Shown here: positions 1 to 8,169 of the stretch, in pieces
How positions within the stretch are numbered: the stretch's first letter is position 1
Layout of the letters: each line of letters begins with the position of its first letter
Assembly (NCBI RefSeq): GCF_039537405.1
Contig: NZ_BAABAL010000005.1
Coordinates: forward strand, 930,001 to 994,000
DNA: 64,000 bases
Direction of reading: 5' to 3'
Source: Allokutzneria multivorans
GTDB taxonomy: Bacteria; Actinomycetota; Actinomycetes; Mycobacteriales; Pseudonocardiaceae
The notes under the pieces: model-generated
The model's database searches: none
What the model saw: only the letters and a program-made list of their open reading frames with translations
Told to the model about the DNA's origin: nothing
Position numbers and translations under genes: made by a program

Positions 1-551
1 TGCTGGAGAACATCCACCGCGTCCAGCTGAACCCCCTCGAAGAGGCGGCGGCCTACCAGCAGCTGCTGGAGGAGTTCGAGGTCACCCACGAGGAGCTGGC
101 CTCGCGGATCGGGCGCAGTCGCCCGGTCATCACCAACATGATCCGCCTGCTGAAGCTCCCCCTCCCCGTGCAGCGCCGGGTCGCCGTCGGGGTGCTCTCC
201 GCCGGTCACGCCCGCGCCCTGCTCGGGCTGGAGGACTCCGGCGGCCAGGAGGAGTTGGCGGCGCGCATCGTCGCCGAGGGCATGTCGGTGCGGGCCACCG
301 AGGAGGCGGTCACCCTCGCGAAGAGCGAGCTGCCCGCCAAGCCGAAGCCCGCTCCCCGCAAGCCGATGCACGCGCCCGGTCTCCAGGATCTGGCGGAGCG
401 GCTCTCCGACAGCTTCGAGACGCGGGTGAAGGTCGAACTCGGCAAGCGGAAGGGCCGGATCGTCGTCGAGTTCGGCTCGGTCGACGACCTGGAGCGCATC
501 GTCGCGATGATGCAGCCGAACGGGACAAATCGGGCACAAAACGGAGCCTAG
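1..551 (+). CDS. parB: Chromosome-partitioning protein ParB, 3' part
   Basis: The gene enters from the left edge, read from base 3. About 182 C-terminal codons are visible. The first residues contain the ParB helix-turn-helix (EEFEVTHEELASRIGRSRP), which reads parS. A linker rich in Ala, Lys and Pro follows, then a C-terminal dimerisation domain ending near RIVAMMQPN. In the ParABS system ParB loads on parS sites near oriC and spreads, and ParA moves the complex. The nuclease/CTPase N-terminal domain lies outside the window. Family and orientation match the actinobacterial parAB locus, so parA and dnaA are expected to the left. Confidence 0.95.
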   Translation, partial: LENIHRVQLNPLEEAAAYQQLLEEFEVTHEELASRIGRSRPVITNMIRLLKLPLPVQRRVAVGVLSAGHARALLGLEDSGGQEELAARIVAEGMSVRATEEAVTLAKSELPAKPKPAPRKPMHAPGLQDLAERLSDSFETRVKVELGKRKGRIVVEFGSVDDLERIVAMMQPNGTNRAQNGA

Positions 552-592
552 TCGTCACACCGGGTCGTTTTGTCACGGTGACGAAACCGAAA

Positions 593-631
593 AAGGGGCC
601 TCCGGACGCGCTGAGCGTCCAGGGGCCCCTT
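593..631. terminator. Bidirectional terminator between parB and the ligase gene
   Basis: AAGGGGCC (593-600) pairs with GGCCCCTT (624-631), and GGACGC pairs with GCGTCC inside. An A-run precedes and a short T-run follows the stem. It lies between the converging ends of parB (+) and the ligase-like gene (-) and can serve both. Confidence 0.8.
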
Positions 632-640
632 CGGCGTTCG

Positions 641-1588
641 TCAGCCGCGAGTGACGGCCTTCTCGACGAGTCCGGCGAAGACCGCACCGAGCGAGAGCCC
701 GGCCGCCTCGACCGCCATCGGCAGCAGCGAGGTCTCGGTCAGTCCGGGCGAGACGTTCACTTCGAGGAAGTGCACCGTGCCGTCCGGCGCCACGATCGCG
801 TCCGTCCGCGACACGTCGCGCAGACCGAGCAGCCGGTGCGCGGCGACCGCCAGCTCCCCCACCGCCTTCGCCTCGGCCTCGGAGAGCCGCGCCGGCGCGT
901 GGTAGTGGGTGAGCCCGGCGGTGTAGCGCGCGGAGTAGTCGTAGAGGCCGCTCTCCGGAACGATCTCCACGGCGGGCAGGGCCACCGGTCCCTCGGGGCC
1001 GTCCACGACCGTCACGGCGACCTCGACGCCCTCGATGTAGCGCTCGGCCATCACGGTGTCGCCGTAGGCCAGGCAGCCGACCATCGCGGCGGGCAGCTCG
1101 GCCGCGTCGCGGACCACGCGTGCGCCGAGCGCCGAGCCACCCTGGTCCGGCTTGAGGATCAGCGGCAGCCCGAGCCGGTCGACCAGCGAGTCGAGCACGG
1201 CCTGGGCGCCGAGCACGCGGAAGGTGCTGTGCGGGAGCACCACCCACTCCGGCGTCGCCAGCCCGGAGCGCGCGAGCTCGGCCTTGGCGGTCGGCTTGTC
1301 CCATGCCCTGCGGCACGCCTTCGAGTCGGTCCCGACGAACGGGACGCCCGCCAGCTCCAGCACGGACTGCACCGCGCCGTTCTCGCCCTCCCCGCCGTGC
1401 AGCGCGACCACCACCGCATCGGGCCGAGAGCCCCGCAGACGGCTCAGCAGCGTTCCGTCGGCGTCCCACTCCTCAACGACGAGGCCGGTGCCGCGCAGGG
1501 CCGCTGAGAGCCTCCGTCCCGACCGCAGCGAGACCTCGCGCTCGTGCGAGAGCCCGCCGGACAACACGGCGATCCAGCGATCCGACAC
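641..1588 (-). CDS. D-alanine-D-alanine ligase-like ATP-grasp protein
   Basis: A 315-residue ATP-grasp enzyme of the Ddl family. It has the N-terminal substrate motif HGGEGENGAVQS, the ATP-binding KPDQGGSALG segment and the C-terminal FLEVNVSPGLTETSLLP signature of Ddl. By family it joins two D-Ala, or D-Ala to another D-amino or hydroxy acid, in the cytoplasm for peptidoglycan. The GTG at 1588 has GAGGAG five bases upstream. An in-frame ATG at 1609 has no comparable site. Housekeeping ddl normally lies elsewhere, near leuD or thiL, so this parB-linked copy may be a second, specialised ligase. That is inference. It runs in the same direction as the aminotransferase upstream. Confidence 0.85.
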   Translation of the reverse strand: MSDRWIAVLSGGLSHEREVSLRSGRRLSAALRGTGLVVEEWDADGTLLSRLRGSRPDAVVVALHGGEGENGAVQSVLELAGVPFVGTDSKACRRAWDKPTAKAELARSGLATPEWVVLPHSTFRVLGAQAVLDSLVDRLGLPLILKPDQGGSALGARVVRDAAELPAAMVGCLAYGDTVMAERYIEGVEVAVTVVDGPEGPVALPAVEIVPESGLYDYSARYTAGLTHYHAPARLSEAEAKAVGELAVAAHRLLGLRDVSRTDAIVAPDGTVHFLEVNVSPGLTETSLLPMAVEAAGLSLGAVFAGLVEKAVTRG

Positions 1589-1612
1589 CCGTACTCCTCG
1601 ATCCGACATACC

Positions 1613-1686
1613 AGTGGACAACCCTGTGGACAACTCGGCCCCAAGCTGGGGACAACTGCCCACAGGCAATGGACAGCTGTGGACAA
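1613..1686. promoter_or_regulatory. Cluster of DnaA-box-like 9-mers
   Basis: The 105-base gap between the aminotransferase and the ligase-like gene holds two perfect TTGTCCACA boxes on the minus strand (1625-1633 and 1678-1686). There are two 8/9 matches (1613-1621 TTGTCCACT, 1647-1655 TTGTCCCCA) and a weaker plus-strand site (1656-1664). TTGTCCACA is the preferred DnaA box of high-GC actinobacteria. Roles in titration of DnaA or control of the downstream gene are inferred. Confidence 0.65.
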
Positions 1687-1693
1687 CTCCGGG

Positions 1694-3052
1694 TCAGGCG
1701 GTGTCCGGTGACGGCGAGTGCGGGCCGCTGACCTGGCGCGTTGTCCCGCCCTTCACCAACGCCGTTCCGAAGGTGCGGAGCAGTTCCAGTTCGCCTTCCA
1801 GCACCGTCGCCAGCCGCCGCACGCCCTCCCGGATGCGCTCCGGGGTCGGGTAGCAGAAGGACAACCGCATCTGCCTGGTGCCGAAGCCGTCGCCGTAGAA
1901 CGCCGTGCCCGGCACGTAGGCCACGCGGTGGGTGACCGCCCTCGGCAGCATGGCCTTGGTGTCGATCCCCTCCGGCACGGTCAGCCACACGTAGAAGCCG
2001 CCGTCCGGCTTCGTCCACGTGCACCCCGCGGGCAGGTGCTGTTCGAGCGCGGAGAGCATCGCGTCGCGCCGCTCGCGGTAGGCCTGCTGGTAGACCTTGA
2101 TCTGGCCCTTCCAGTCGTGCTTGGTCAGGTACGCCGAGACCACGGCCTGGGTGATCGTCGGCGGGCACAGCGTCGCGGACTCGGCGGCCAGCACCAGCTT
2201 CTCCCGCACCGCGTGCGGGGCCAGCGCCCAGCCGACCCGCAGGCCCGGGGCGAAGGTCTTGGAGAACGAGCCGAGGTACACCACGTTGTCCGGCTCGCTG
2301 GCGCGCAGCGCGGGATAGGTCTGCCCGTCGAAGCCGAGCAACCCGTACGGGTTGTCCTCGATGACCAGCACGCCGTGCTCGGCGCAGATCCGCAGCACCT
2401 CAGGGCGGCGCTCGACGGAGAGCGTCACGCCCCCCGGGTTGTGGAAGTTCGGGATCGTGTAGAGGAACTTCACCCGCCTGCCGCTCGCCCGCACGGCGTC
2501 GAGCGCGGCGCTGAGCGCGGACGGGATCAGGCCGTCGTCGTCGACCTCGACGTGCACGACCTCGGCCTGGTAGGCGGTGAAGGTGCCCAGCGCGCCGACG
2601 TACGACGGGGCCTCGGCGAGCACCACGTCGCCCGGGTCGCAGAAGATCCTGGTGACCATGTCCAGCGCGCTCTGCGAGCCGACGGTCACCACCACATCGT
2701 CCGGGTGCGCCGAGATGCCCTCCAGCGCCATGACCTCGCAGATCTGCTCGCGCAGCCTCGGGATGCCCTGGGCGGAGCCGTACTGCAGCGCCTGCTGCCC
2801 CTCGGTGGCGATCAGCTCGGCCACGTCGGTGGCCAGCGCGTCCATCGGCAGCGCGGCCAGGTACGGCATGCCACCGGCCAGCGAGACGACCTCCGGACGG
2901 CTGGCGACGGCGAACAGCGCGCGGATCTCCGAGGCCGTCATGCCCGCGGTCCTGGCCGCGTAGCGCTGAACGTGCGGGTCGAGGCTGCGACCCGCAGCTG
3001 CCGCAACCGAGGGGTTGCTTTGCTGATCAGGTCCCTGTCCCGGTAGGTTCAT
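1694..3052 (-). CDS. PLP-dependent class I/II aminotransferase
   Basis: A 452-residue fold-type I PLP enzyme, resembling the 2-aminoadipate/LysN and MocR-like aminotransferases. The cofactor lysine is K265 in SFSKTFAPGLRVGW. The upstream PNFHNPGG and IEDNPYG motifs contact the cofactor. There is no N-terminal HTH, so it is a stand-alone enzyme, not a MocR regulator. The ATG at 3052 has AGGGAG six bases upstream and is preferred over a start 24 bases earlier. Aminotransferases of this type are often found beside parB in actinobacteria. The substrate cannot be read from sequence. Confidence 0.85.
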   Translation of the reverse strand: MNLPGQGPDQQSNPSVAAAAGRSLDPHVQRYAARTAGMTASEIRALFAVASRPEVVSLAGGMPYLAALPMDALATDVAELIATEGQQALQYGSAQGIPRLREQICEVMALEGISAHPDDVVVTVGSQSALDMVTRIFCDPGDVVLAEAPSYVGALGTFTAYQAEVVHVEVDDDGLIPSALSAALDAVRASGRRVKFLYTIPNFHNPGGVTLSVERRPEVLRICAEHGVLVIEDNPYGLLGFDGQTYPALRASEPDNVVYLGSFSKTFAPGLRVGWALAPHAVREKLVLAAESATLCPPTITQAVVSAYLTKHDWKGQIKVYQQAYRERRDAMLSALEQHLPAGCTWTKPDGGFYVWLTVPEGIDTKAMLPRAVTHRVAYVPGTAFYGDGFGTRQMRLSFCYPTPERIREGVRRLATVLEGELELLRTFGTALVKGGTTRQVSGPHSPSPDTA

Positions 3053-3226
3053 GCGGCGCTCCCTGGGGCCGTGCACACCGACAACGTCGGCCTAGTCTAG
3101 AAAGACGCCGGTCGGGGCGGCCCCACCGTGCTGGTTATGTCACTTTCGGCCGTGGGCTCGGCGCGCTTATGCTGGTAAGCGTTCTCGTCGGAGAAGGCGA
3201 GTGACGTCCTTCTGCGGGGAGGTCAG

Positions 3227-3862
3227 GTGTCGCGACGCGTCGACAGCGTCACGCTGGACAACCTGGACCACCTGCCTCGGCACTGCCGGGGCTGTGTGTT
3301 CTGGGAGCTGGCCCCGCACATCAAGGAGCAGGCCGAGGAGTTCGGCCAGACCGAGCTCGAGAAGGAAGCCTGGGTCTCCAGCGTCCTGCTGGAGTGGGGT
3401 TCCTGCGGCCGGATCGCCTACAGCGACAACGTGCCCGCCGGGTTCGTCCTCTACGCGCCGCCCAACGCGGTGCCGCGCGCTGCCGCCTTCCCCACCGCGC
3501 CGGTCAGCCCGGACGCGGTCATGCTCACCTCGCTGAAGGTGCTGCCGGAGTTCGAGGGCACCGGGCTCGGGCGGATGCTCGTCCAGGCCGTCGCCAAGGA
3601 CCTCACCCGCCGCGGTGTCAAGGCGATCGAGGCGTTCGGCCACGCCCAGGAGAAAGACGCCGACAGCTGCGTCATCCCGGCGGCGTTCCTGGTCAGCGTC
3701 GGGTTCAAGACCGTGCGCGAGCACCCGCGCTGGCCGAGGCTGCGCCTGGAGCTGCGCACCGGCCTGACCTGGAAGGAAGACGTCGAGGCCGCGCTGGAGC
3801 GGCTGCTCGGCGAGGTCAGCATCACCAGCACCGCCACGATCTCCGAGTCCAGCCTGCGCTGA
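3227..3862 (+). CDS. GNAT family N-acetyltransferase
   Basis: A 211-residue protein with a GNAT fold. The acetyl-CoA loop FEGTGLGRMLV lies near residues 109-119 after a hydrophobic beta strand (VMLTSLKVLPEF). A CRGCVFWE motif near residues 20-27 is typical of the GNAT protein next to parB in actinobacteria (Rv3916c-like, by position). The GTG at 3227 follows GGGGAGG at 3217-3223. The acceptor substrate is unknown. It diverges from the aminotransferase across a 174-base gap that must hold both promoters, and it ends at a strong terminator shared with cwlM. Confidence 0.85.
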   Translation: MSRRVDSVTLDNLDHLPRHCRGCVFWELAPHIKEQAEEFGQTELEKEAWVSSVLLEWGSCGRIAYSDNVPAGFVLYAPPNAVPRAAAFPTAPVSPDAVMLTSLKVLPEFEGTGLGRMLVQAVAKDLTRRGVKAIEAFGHAQEKDADSCVIPAAFLVSVGFKTVREHPRWPRLRLELRTGLTWKEDVEAALERLLGEVSITSTATISESSLR

Positions 3863-3875
3863 GGCCCCGTTCACC

Positions 3876-3913
3876 GAAGAAGCCCCCGAGCCGAGCGGCC
3901 GGGGGGCTTCTTC
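3876..3913. terminator. Bidirectional terminator between GNAT gene and cwlM
   Basis: A 12-bp stem: GAAGAAGCCCCC (3876-3887) pairs with GGGGGCTTCTTC (3902-3913) around a 14-base loop. It lies exactly between two converging stop codons. Confidence 0.85.
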
Positions 3914-3927
3914 GTGCTGTCGGGGAC

Positions 3928-5076
3928 TCAGTCGGCCTTGGCCAGCTCGTACTGGAGCAGGTCCTTGAAGGTGAACGTGCCGGTCGGCTGGTCGTTCTCA
4001 CCGAGCAGGTAGAGCCGCTTCACGGCAACGAGGATGCCCTCGGCCACGATGTCGCGGAACGCCGGGTCGAGCAGCCTGCGGCGGTCGTTCTCGCTGGTCA
4101 GGTAGCCGACCTCGACGCGGACAGCCGGGCACCGGGTCAGCCGCAGCGTCTCCCAGGTCTTGGGGTGGGAGCCGCAGTCGAGCATCCCGGTGCGCGCGGT
4201 GATCTCGCGCTGGATGAAACCGGCCAGCGCCTCCCCCACCGTGGACGACGTGGTGCCCTGACCGCTGCCGAAGTGGTAGGTGGAGACGCCCTCGGCCAGC
4301 GGCGAGCGGTTGGCGTCGGTGTGCAGCGACAGGAACAGGTCAGCGCCCGCCTTGTTGGCGAACTGCGCGCGGTCGGCCTCGGCCGGGCAGACCTGCTCAC
4401 CGCGGGAGAGCAGCGCCTCCATACCGGTGGCGACCATGCGGCCCTCGAGCCTGCGGGCGAGGTCCCAGACCAGGTCGGCCTCGGCGACACCGGCGACGAA
4501 CACGCCGCGGTCCTGGCCGCCGTGACCCGGGTCGATGACGATGCGCTTGCCGCTCAGCCTGGGGCCCGAGTTGCGGAGGTTCTCCTGCTCGCGCAGGAAC
4601 ACCTGGCGGCCACCGCGGGCGCGCGGGGACAGCTGGCGCAGGGCGCGCAACGTGCCCGGCCCGCACATGCCGTCGACGACCAGGCCGTAGTCGCGCTGGA
4701 AGTTGCGCAGCGCGTGCTCGGTCTGGCTGCCGAAGACGCCGTCGGCGCGGCCCGCGTTGTAGCCGAGCTCCAGCATCCGCTCCTGCAGCGCGCTGACGTC
4801 GTCGCCGCACATCGGGTTGGACACCAGGTAGGCGAGGTTGCGGTCGCCGAGGCGCCAGCGCGCGTCGCAGAGGCTGCGGTAGGTGGCGGGGCCGACGATG
4901 CCGTCGGTGATCAGCCCGCGCTGCTGCTGGAAGGTGCGCACCGCGTGCTCGACGGCGCCGTCGAAGGCGTCCGACGGGCCGGAACCGTTCGCGGGGGGCA
5001 GCAGCTTCAGCGTGACGAGGGTGGCTCGGATCTCGGCAACGGCAGGACCGTCGTCACCGCGGCGGAGCAGCTGCAT
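3928..5076 (-). CDS. cwlM: CwlM-like peptidoglycan-synthesis regulator (amidase_3 fold)
   Basis: A 382-residue protein with two peptidoglycan-binding_1 repeats (about residues 5-70 and 90-148) and an N-acetylmuramoyl-L-alanine amidase_3 domain (about 177-355). No signal peptide or membrane segment is present. In mycobacteria CwlM is cytoplasmic; phosphorylated by PknB it activates MurA. Order beside trxA/trxB matches Rv3915. The usual zinc ligands and catalytic Glu appear kept here (H185 in DPGHGG, E199, H252 in SLHTD, E322), so loss of catalysis cannot be read from these motifs. The tail carries T365, T367 and T369, spaced like the PknB target threonines reported for M. tuberculosis CwlM. 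GAGGGG precedes the ATG. It has its own promoter region, since a terminator separates it from trxA. Confidence 0.9.
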   Translation of the reverse strand: MQLLRRGDDGPAVAEIRATLVTLKLLPPANGSGPSDAFDGAVEHAVRTFQQQRGLITDGIVGPATYRSLCDARWRLGDRNLAYLVSNPMCGDDVSALQERMLELGYNAGRADGVFGSQTEHALRNFQRDYGLVVDGMCGPGTLRALRQLSPRARGGRQVFLREQENLRNSGPRLSGKRIVIDPGHGGQDRGVFVAGVAEADLVWDLARRLEGRMVATGMEALLSRGEQVCPAEADRAQFANKAGADLFLSLHTDANRSPLAEGVSTYHFGSGQGTTSSTVGEALAGFIQREITARTGMLDCGSHPKTWETLRLTRCPAVRVEVGYLTSENDRRRLLDPAFRDIVAEGILVAVKRLYLLGENDQPTGTFTFKDLLQYELAKAD

Positions 5077-5204
5077 GCACCCCTCGCTCGTGTATTCAGG
5101 CGCCGAAAGACGCGGCGCGGATCGTGAAAGCCATATTGTGCCCTGCTACTCGACGCGCCCTTCTTCGGGCTACGGGGAGTGGCCGGACGCCCACGCACAG
5201 CGCG

Positions 5205-5249
5205 AACCCCGGCCCACCCCTCTAAGACGGATCTGGGTGGACCGGGGTT
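5205..5249. terminator. Terminator after trxA
   Basis: AACCCCGG-CCCACCC (5205-5219) pairs with GGGTGG-CCGGGGTT (5235-5249) around a 15-base loop. It separates trxA from cwlM, both on the minus strand, so cwlM is probably transcribed from its own promoter at about 5080-5200. Confidence 0.75.
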
Positions 5250-5274
5250 GCACGGCGTCGATCAGCTCACGACC

Positions 5275-5598
5275 TCAGATGTGGTCGGCGATCTCCTTGA
5301 GCAGCGCGGCCTTCGGCTTGGCGCCGACGATCGTCTGCACCGGCTCGCCGTCCTTGAACAGGATCAGCGTCGGCACGGACATGATCTGGTAGTCCCGCGC
5401 GATGCCCGCGTTGGCGTCGATGTCCAGCTTGGCGATGGTCAGCTGGTCGGCCTTCTCGGAGGCGATCTCCTCCAGCACGGGGGCGACCATCTTGCACGGA
5501 CCGCACCAGGTCGCCCAGAAGTCCACCAGCACCGGCTTGCTGCTCTTGAGGACCTCGTCGGCGAAGGTCGCTTCGGTGACGGTCACGGTGTTGGCCAT
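5275..5598 (-). CDS. trxA: Thioredoxin
   Basis: A 107-residue thioredoxin of standard length. The active site is WCGPCK (C32, C35), followed by a cis-proline loop (MSVPTL) and the usual FKDGEP turn. It reduces protein disulfides in the cytoplasm and is recycled by the neighbouring TrxB. The start ATG at 5598 lies 31 bases after the trxB stop, with an AGGAGA site close upstream, so the two genes are probably co-transcribed as in Rv3913-Rv3914. Confidence 0.97.
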   Translation of the reverse strand: MANTVTVTEATFADEVLKSSKPVLVDFWATWCGPCKMVAPVLEEIASEKADQLTIAKLDIDANAGIARDYQIMSVPTLILFKDGEPVQTIVGAKPKAALLKEIADHI

Positions 5599-5628
5599 GG
5601 TGTTCTCTCCTGTGTTGTCGCTGGTGGG

Positions 5629-6591
5629 TCAGTTGGCTGCCGCGGAGACGGCTTCCTGGGCGGGAGCGTGCTCGGCGAGCCAGCGCTCGGCGTCGATCGC
5701 GGCGGAGCAGCCGGAGCCCGCCGCCGTGATCGCCTGGCGGTAGGTGTGGTCGACGAGATCGCCGCAGGCGAAGACGCCGTCGATCCTGGTGGCGGTGCTC
5801 GGGTGCCGCACGCCGACGTAGCCGTCGGAGTCGGTGTCCACCTGGTCGCGGACCAGTTCGCTGCGCGGGTCGTGCCCGATCGCCACGAACAGGCCGGTCA
5901 CCGGCAGCAGGGACTCCTCGCCGGTCACCGTGTCGGTGACGCGGACTCCGGTGACGCTGCTCTCGCCGAGCACCTCGGTCACGGCGGCGTTGGTCAGCCA
6001 CTTGATCTTCTCGTTGGCCCGTGCGCGCTCCAGCATGATCCGCGAGGACCGGAACTCGTCGCGGCGGTGGATGATCGTCACGGACCTGGCGAAGCGGGTG
6101 AGGAAGGTGGCCTCCTCCATCGCGGAGTCGCCACCGCCGACGACCGCGATGTCCTGGTCCCTGAAGAAGAACCCGTCGCAGGTCGCGCACGCCGACACAC
6201 CGTGGCCGAGCAGGGCCTGCTCCCCGGGAACGTGCAGGTAGCGGGCTGCCGCGCCCATCGCGAGGACGACCGCGCGAGCCTGGTAGCGCACGCCGTTGGC
6301 CAGGACCGACTTGAGCTCGCCGGTCAGGTCCATCTCCTCGACGTCCTCCGCGCGCAGCTCGGCGCCGAAGCGCTCGGCCTGGGCGCGCATCTGCTCCATC
6401 AGGTCCGGGCCCATGATGCCGTCGCGGAAGCCGGGGTAGTTCTCCACCTCGGTGGTGGTCATCAGCGCGCCGCCGAACTGGCTGCCCTCGAACACCAGCG
6501 GGTCCAGCTGGGCGCGCGCCGCGTACACCGCCGCGGTGTACCCGGCCGGGCCGGAACCCACGATGATCAGGTTTCGGACGTCTGCACTCAC
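5629..6591 (-). CDS. trxB: Thioredoxin-disulfide reductase (NADPH)
   Basis: A 320-residue low-molecular-weight flavoprotein. The FAD motif GSGPAG is at residues 12-17, the redox pair is CATC (C135, C138), and the NADPH motif GGGDSA is at about 152-157. The second FAD segment is GVFACGDLVDHTYRQ. It transfers electrons from NADPH to TrxA. The GTG at 6591 has GGAGG about six bases upstream. A strong terminator separates it from the sigM-rsmA genes upstream. I did not find a clear SigR-type GGAAT-GTT promoter in the short gap. Confidence 0.97.
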   Translation of the reverse strand: MSADVRNLIIVGSGPAGYTAAVYAARAQLDPLVFEGSQFGGALMTTTEVENYPGFRDGIMGPDLMEQMRAQAERFGAELRAEDVEEMDLTGELKSVLANGVRYQARAVVLAMGAAARYLHVPGEQALLGHGVSACATCDGFFFRDQDIAVVGGGDSAMEEATFLTRFARSVTIIHRRDEFRSSRIMLERARANEKIKWLTNAAVTEVLGESSVTGVRVTDTVTGEESLLPVTGLFVAIGHDPRSELVRDQVDTDSDGYVGVRHPSTATRIDGVFACGDLVDHTYRQAITAAGSGCSAAIDAERWLAEHAPAQEAVSAAAN

Positions 6592-6656
6592 CTAGGGCCT
6601 CCGCGTCTTGCTCATCTCCCGGTACTCGGGCTCAACGCGATCCTAGGTGGGGCTGT

Positions 6657-6694
6657 TCCCGTCGCCGTTCACGTCACAGTGAACGGCGACGGGA
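6657..6694 (-). terminator. Terminator of the sigM-anti-sigma operon
   Basis: A perfect 16-bp stem: TCCCGTCGCCGTTCAC (6657-6672) pairs with GTGAACGGCGACGGGA (6679-6694), loop GTCACA. It begins at the stop codon of the anti-sigma gene and isolates trxB. It lacks a strong T-run on the minus strand, so efficiency is uncertain. Confidence 0.75.
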
Positions 6695-7507
6695 CTACCT
6701 GCCGACGGTCTTCTCGGCGATCTTGTCCGGCGTGCTCGTGGAGCAGTTCGGGCCGACGACGAGCAGCCGCTGCCTGCCGACCGTGACCGGGTCGCCGAGG
6801 ATCAGCAGCACGCCCTGCTTGCCGTCCAGCGTCACCTGACGGGCACCCAGCAGTGCCGTGGTGGCCGGGTAGCCGTTGGCCTGCAGGCAGGCCGTGAGCC
6901 TGGCCCTGTCGCTGAGCGGGCCGAGGTCGTTGTTGCCGACGACTCCCGGCGGGACCGAGCTGAGGTCGGAGTCCTTGAGCGTCATGGACCCGTCCCCTGG
7001 CCCAGGTGCGGAAGAACTCGAACCGACGCCCGGCTGTGCCTGCGGTGTGCCGACCGTGGTGCCACCGGGGATCGTCATCATCGCGATCCCGAAGACGGCC
7101 GCGGCCGCGGCGAGCACGCCGCCGCCCCAGCCCAGCTGTTTCCTGCGCCTGCGCCGCGCGAGGTCGATCGGGACCACGTTGTCCTGTGGCGCTTGTTCTA
7201 CCGCCTCCGATGCGGCGGGAACCTGGAGGCCGACGTTCGCCATGGCGGCGCGGACCTCGTTCTGGATCGCCGCCTCGATGCGGGAGGAGACCTCCGGCGG
7301 CATGGTCAGCGGGGGCAGCGCCGCGAGGTCCGCGGTCGTCGCGTCCAGCGCGGCGAGCACCGCGCGGGCCTCCGGGTCCTGTGCCACCCTGTGCCGCAGA
7401 TCGGCCGCGACGTCACCGTCGAGCACTCCCGCGTGCAGGTCAGCGAGGAGGTCAACGGACCACGGCGGTCCGTCGGGCGTCCGTGAACGCCCCTCGTTGC
7501 CGGTCAT
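6695..7507 (-). CDS. Anti-sigma-M factor (RsmA-like), membrane anchored
   Basis: A 270-residue protein with a cytoplasmic N-terminal part, an Arg-rich stop (RRRRRK near 119-123), one membrane segment (about 127-146) and an extracytoplasmic C-terminal domain of about 120 residues. By position it corresponds to Rv3912, which holds sigma M inactive in mycobacteria. The N-terminal region lacks the HxxxCxxC zinc motif of ZAS anti-sigma factors. Its ATG overlaps the sigM stop by four bases (ATGA), so the two are translationally coupled. The trigger for release is unknown. Confidence 0.8.
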   Translation of the reverse strand: MTGNEGRSRTPDGPPWSVDLLADLHAGVLDGDVAADLRHRVAQDPEARAVLAALDATTADLAALPPLTMPPEVSSRIEAAIQNEVRAAMANVGLQVPAASEAVEQAPQDNVVPIDLARRRRRKQLGWGGGVLAAAAAVFGIAMMTIPGGTTVGTPQAQPGVGSSSSAPGPGDGSMTLKDSDLSSVPPGVVGNNDLGPLSDRARLTACLQANGYPATTALLGARQVTLDGKQGVLLILGDPVTVGRQRLLVVGPNCSTSTPDKIAEKTVGR

Positions 7508-8142
7508 CTTCCCTCCCCTTGGCGCCGTGCCTGCCTGGCTCGACCATCAAGTGGGACGCCGTCACCCGCGTCGGGGTTCCGCAGATGCCCCAGCACTTTG
7601 GCGAGCTTGCCCCGGCCCCTCGCGCAGCGGCTCTTCACCGTGCCCTCGGCGATGCCCAGGATCTTCGCCGTCTCGGCGACGGAGTAGCCCTCGACGTCCA
7701 CGAGCACGATGGCCGACCGCTGTTCGGCAGGCAGCTCCGCGAGCGCGGACTGCACGGCGAGCGAGGTCTCCCGGTCGGCCATGGCGTCCCTGCTGACCGC
7801 GGGTTCCCCCGGGCCTGCTTCTGGCAACGGCACGGTCGGTCTCGCCTGGCGGCGGCGGATGCGGTCGAGGCAGGCGTTCACGACGATCCGGTGGAGCCAG
7901 GTCGTCACCTGGGACTCGGCGCGGAAGGAGCCGGCGGCGCGGAAGGCGGAGATGAACGCCTCCTGGAGCGCGTCGGCCGCCTCTTCCGGATCGCGGAGGG
8001 TGCGCAGGGCAACCGCCCACAACCGGTCCCGGTGCCTGCGCACCAACTCGGTGAAGGCGTGTGGATCACCCGCGGCGTGCGCCGCGATGAGAGCACCGTC
8101 CGTACTGGCAGCGGCTGTCACGTCGCGAGAATAACGTTCCAC
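7504..8142 (-). CDS. sigM: ECF RNA polymerase sigma factor SigM
   Basis: A 212-residue ECF sigma factor. Region 2 (about residues 30-100) contains DALQEAFISAF and TWLHRIVVNACLDRIRRR. Region 4 (about 135-190) contains LPAEQRSAIVLVDVEGYSVAETAKILG and GTVKSRCARGRGKL. Position between the MurJ/pseudokinase genes and the anti-sigma gene matches Rv3911. The GTG at 8142 lies inside a parS-like palindrome; another in-frame GTG lies at 8121. The gene follows the pseudokinase by only 27 bases, so it may be reached by read-through from the murJ genes. Confidence 0.92.
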   Translation of the reverse strand: MERYSRDVTAAASTDGALIAAHAAGDPHAFTELVRRHRDRLWAVALRTLRDPEEAADALQEAFISAFRAAGSFRAESQVTTWLHRIVVNACLDRIRRRQARPTVPLPEAGPGEPAVSRDAMADRETSLAVQSALAELPAEQRSAIVLVDVEGYSVAETAKILGIAEGTVKSRCARGRGKLAKVLGHLRNPDAGDGVPLDGRARQARRQGEGR

Positions 8143-8149
8143 GTGAAAC
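8136..8149. promoter_or_regulatory. parS site (ParB-binding) on the sigM start codon
   Basis: GTTCCACGTGAAAC matches the general parS core GTTNCACGTGAAAC at every defined base, and differs by one base from the actinobacterial GTTTCACGTGAAAC. It lies about 7.6 kb from parB, where oriC-proximal parS sites cluster. The sigM GTG start (8142-8140) is inside it. Confidence 0.8.
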
Positions 8150-8169
8150 GACCTTCACCCTCCCGGGTG

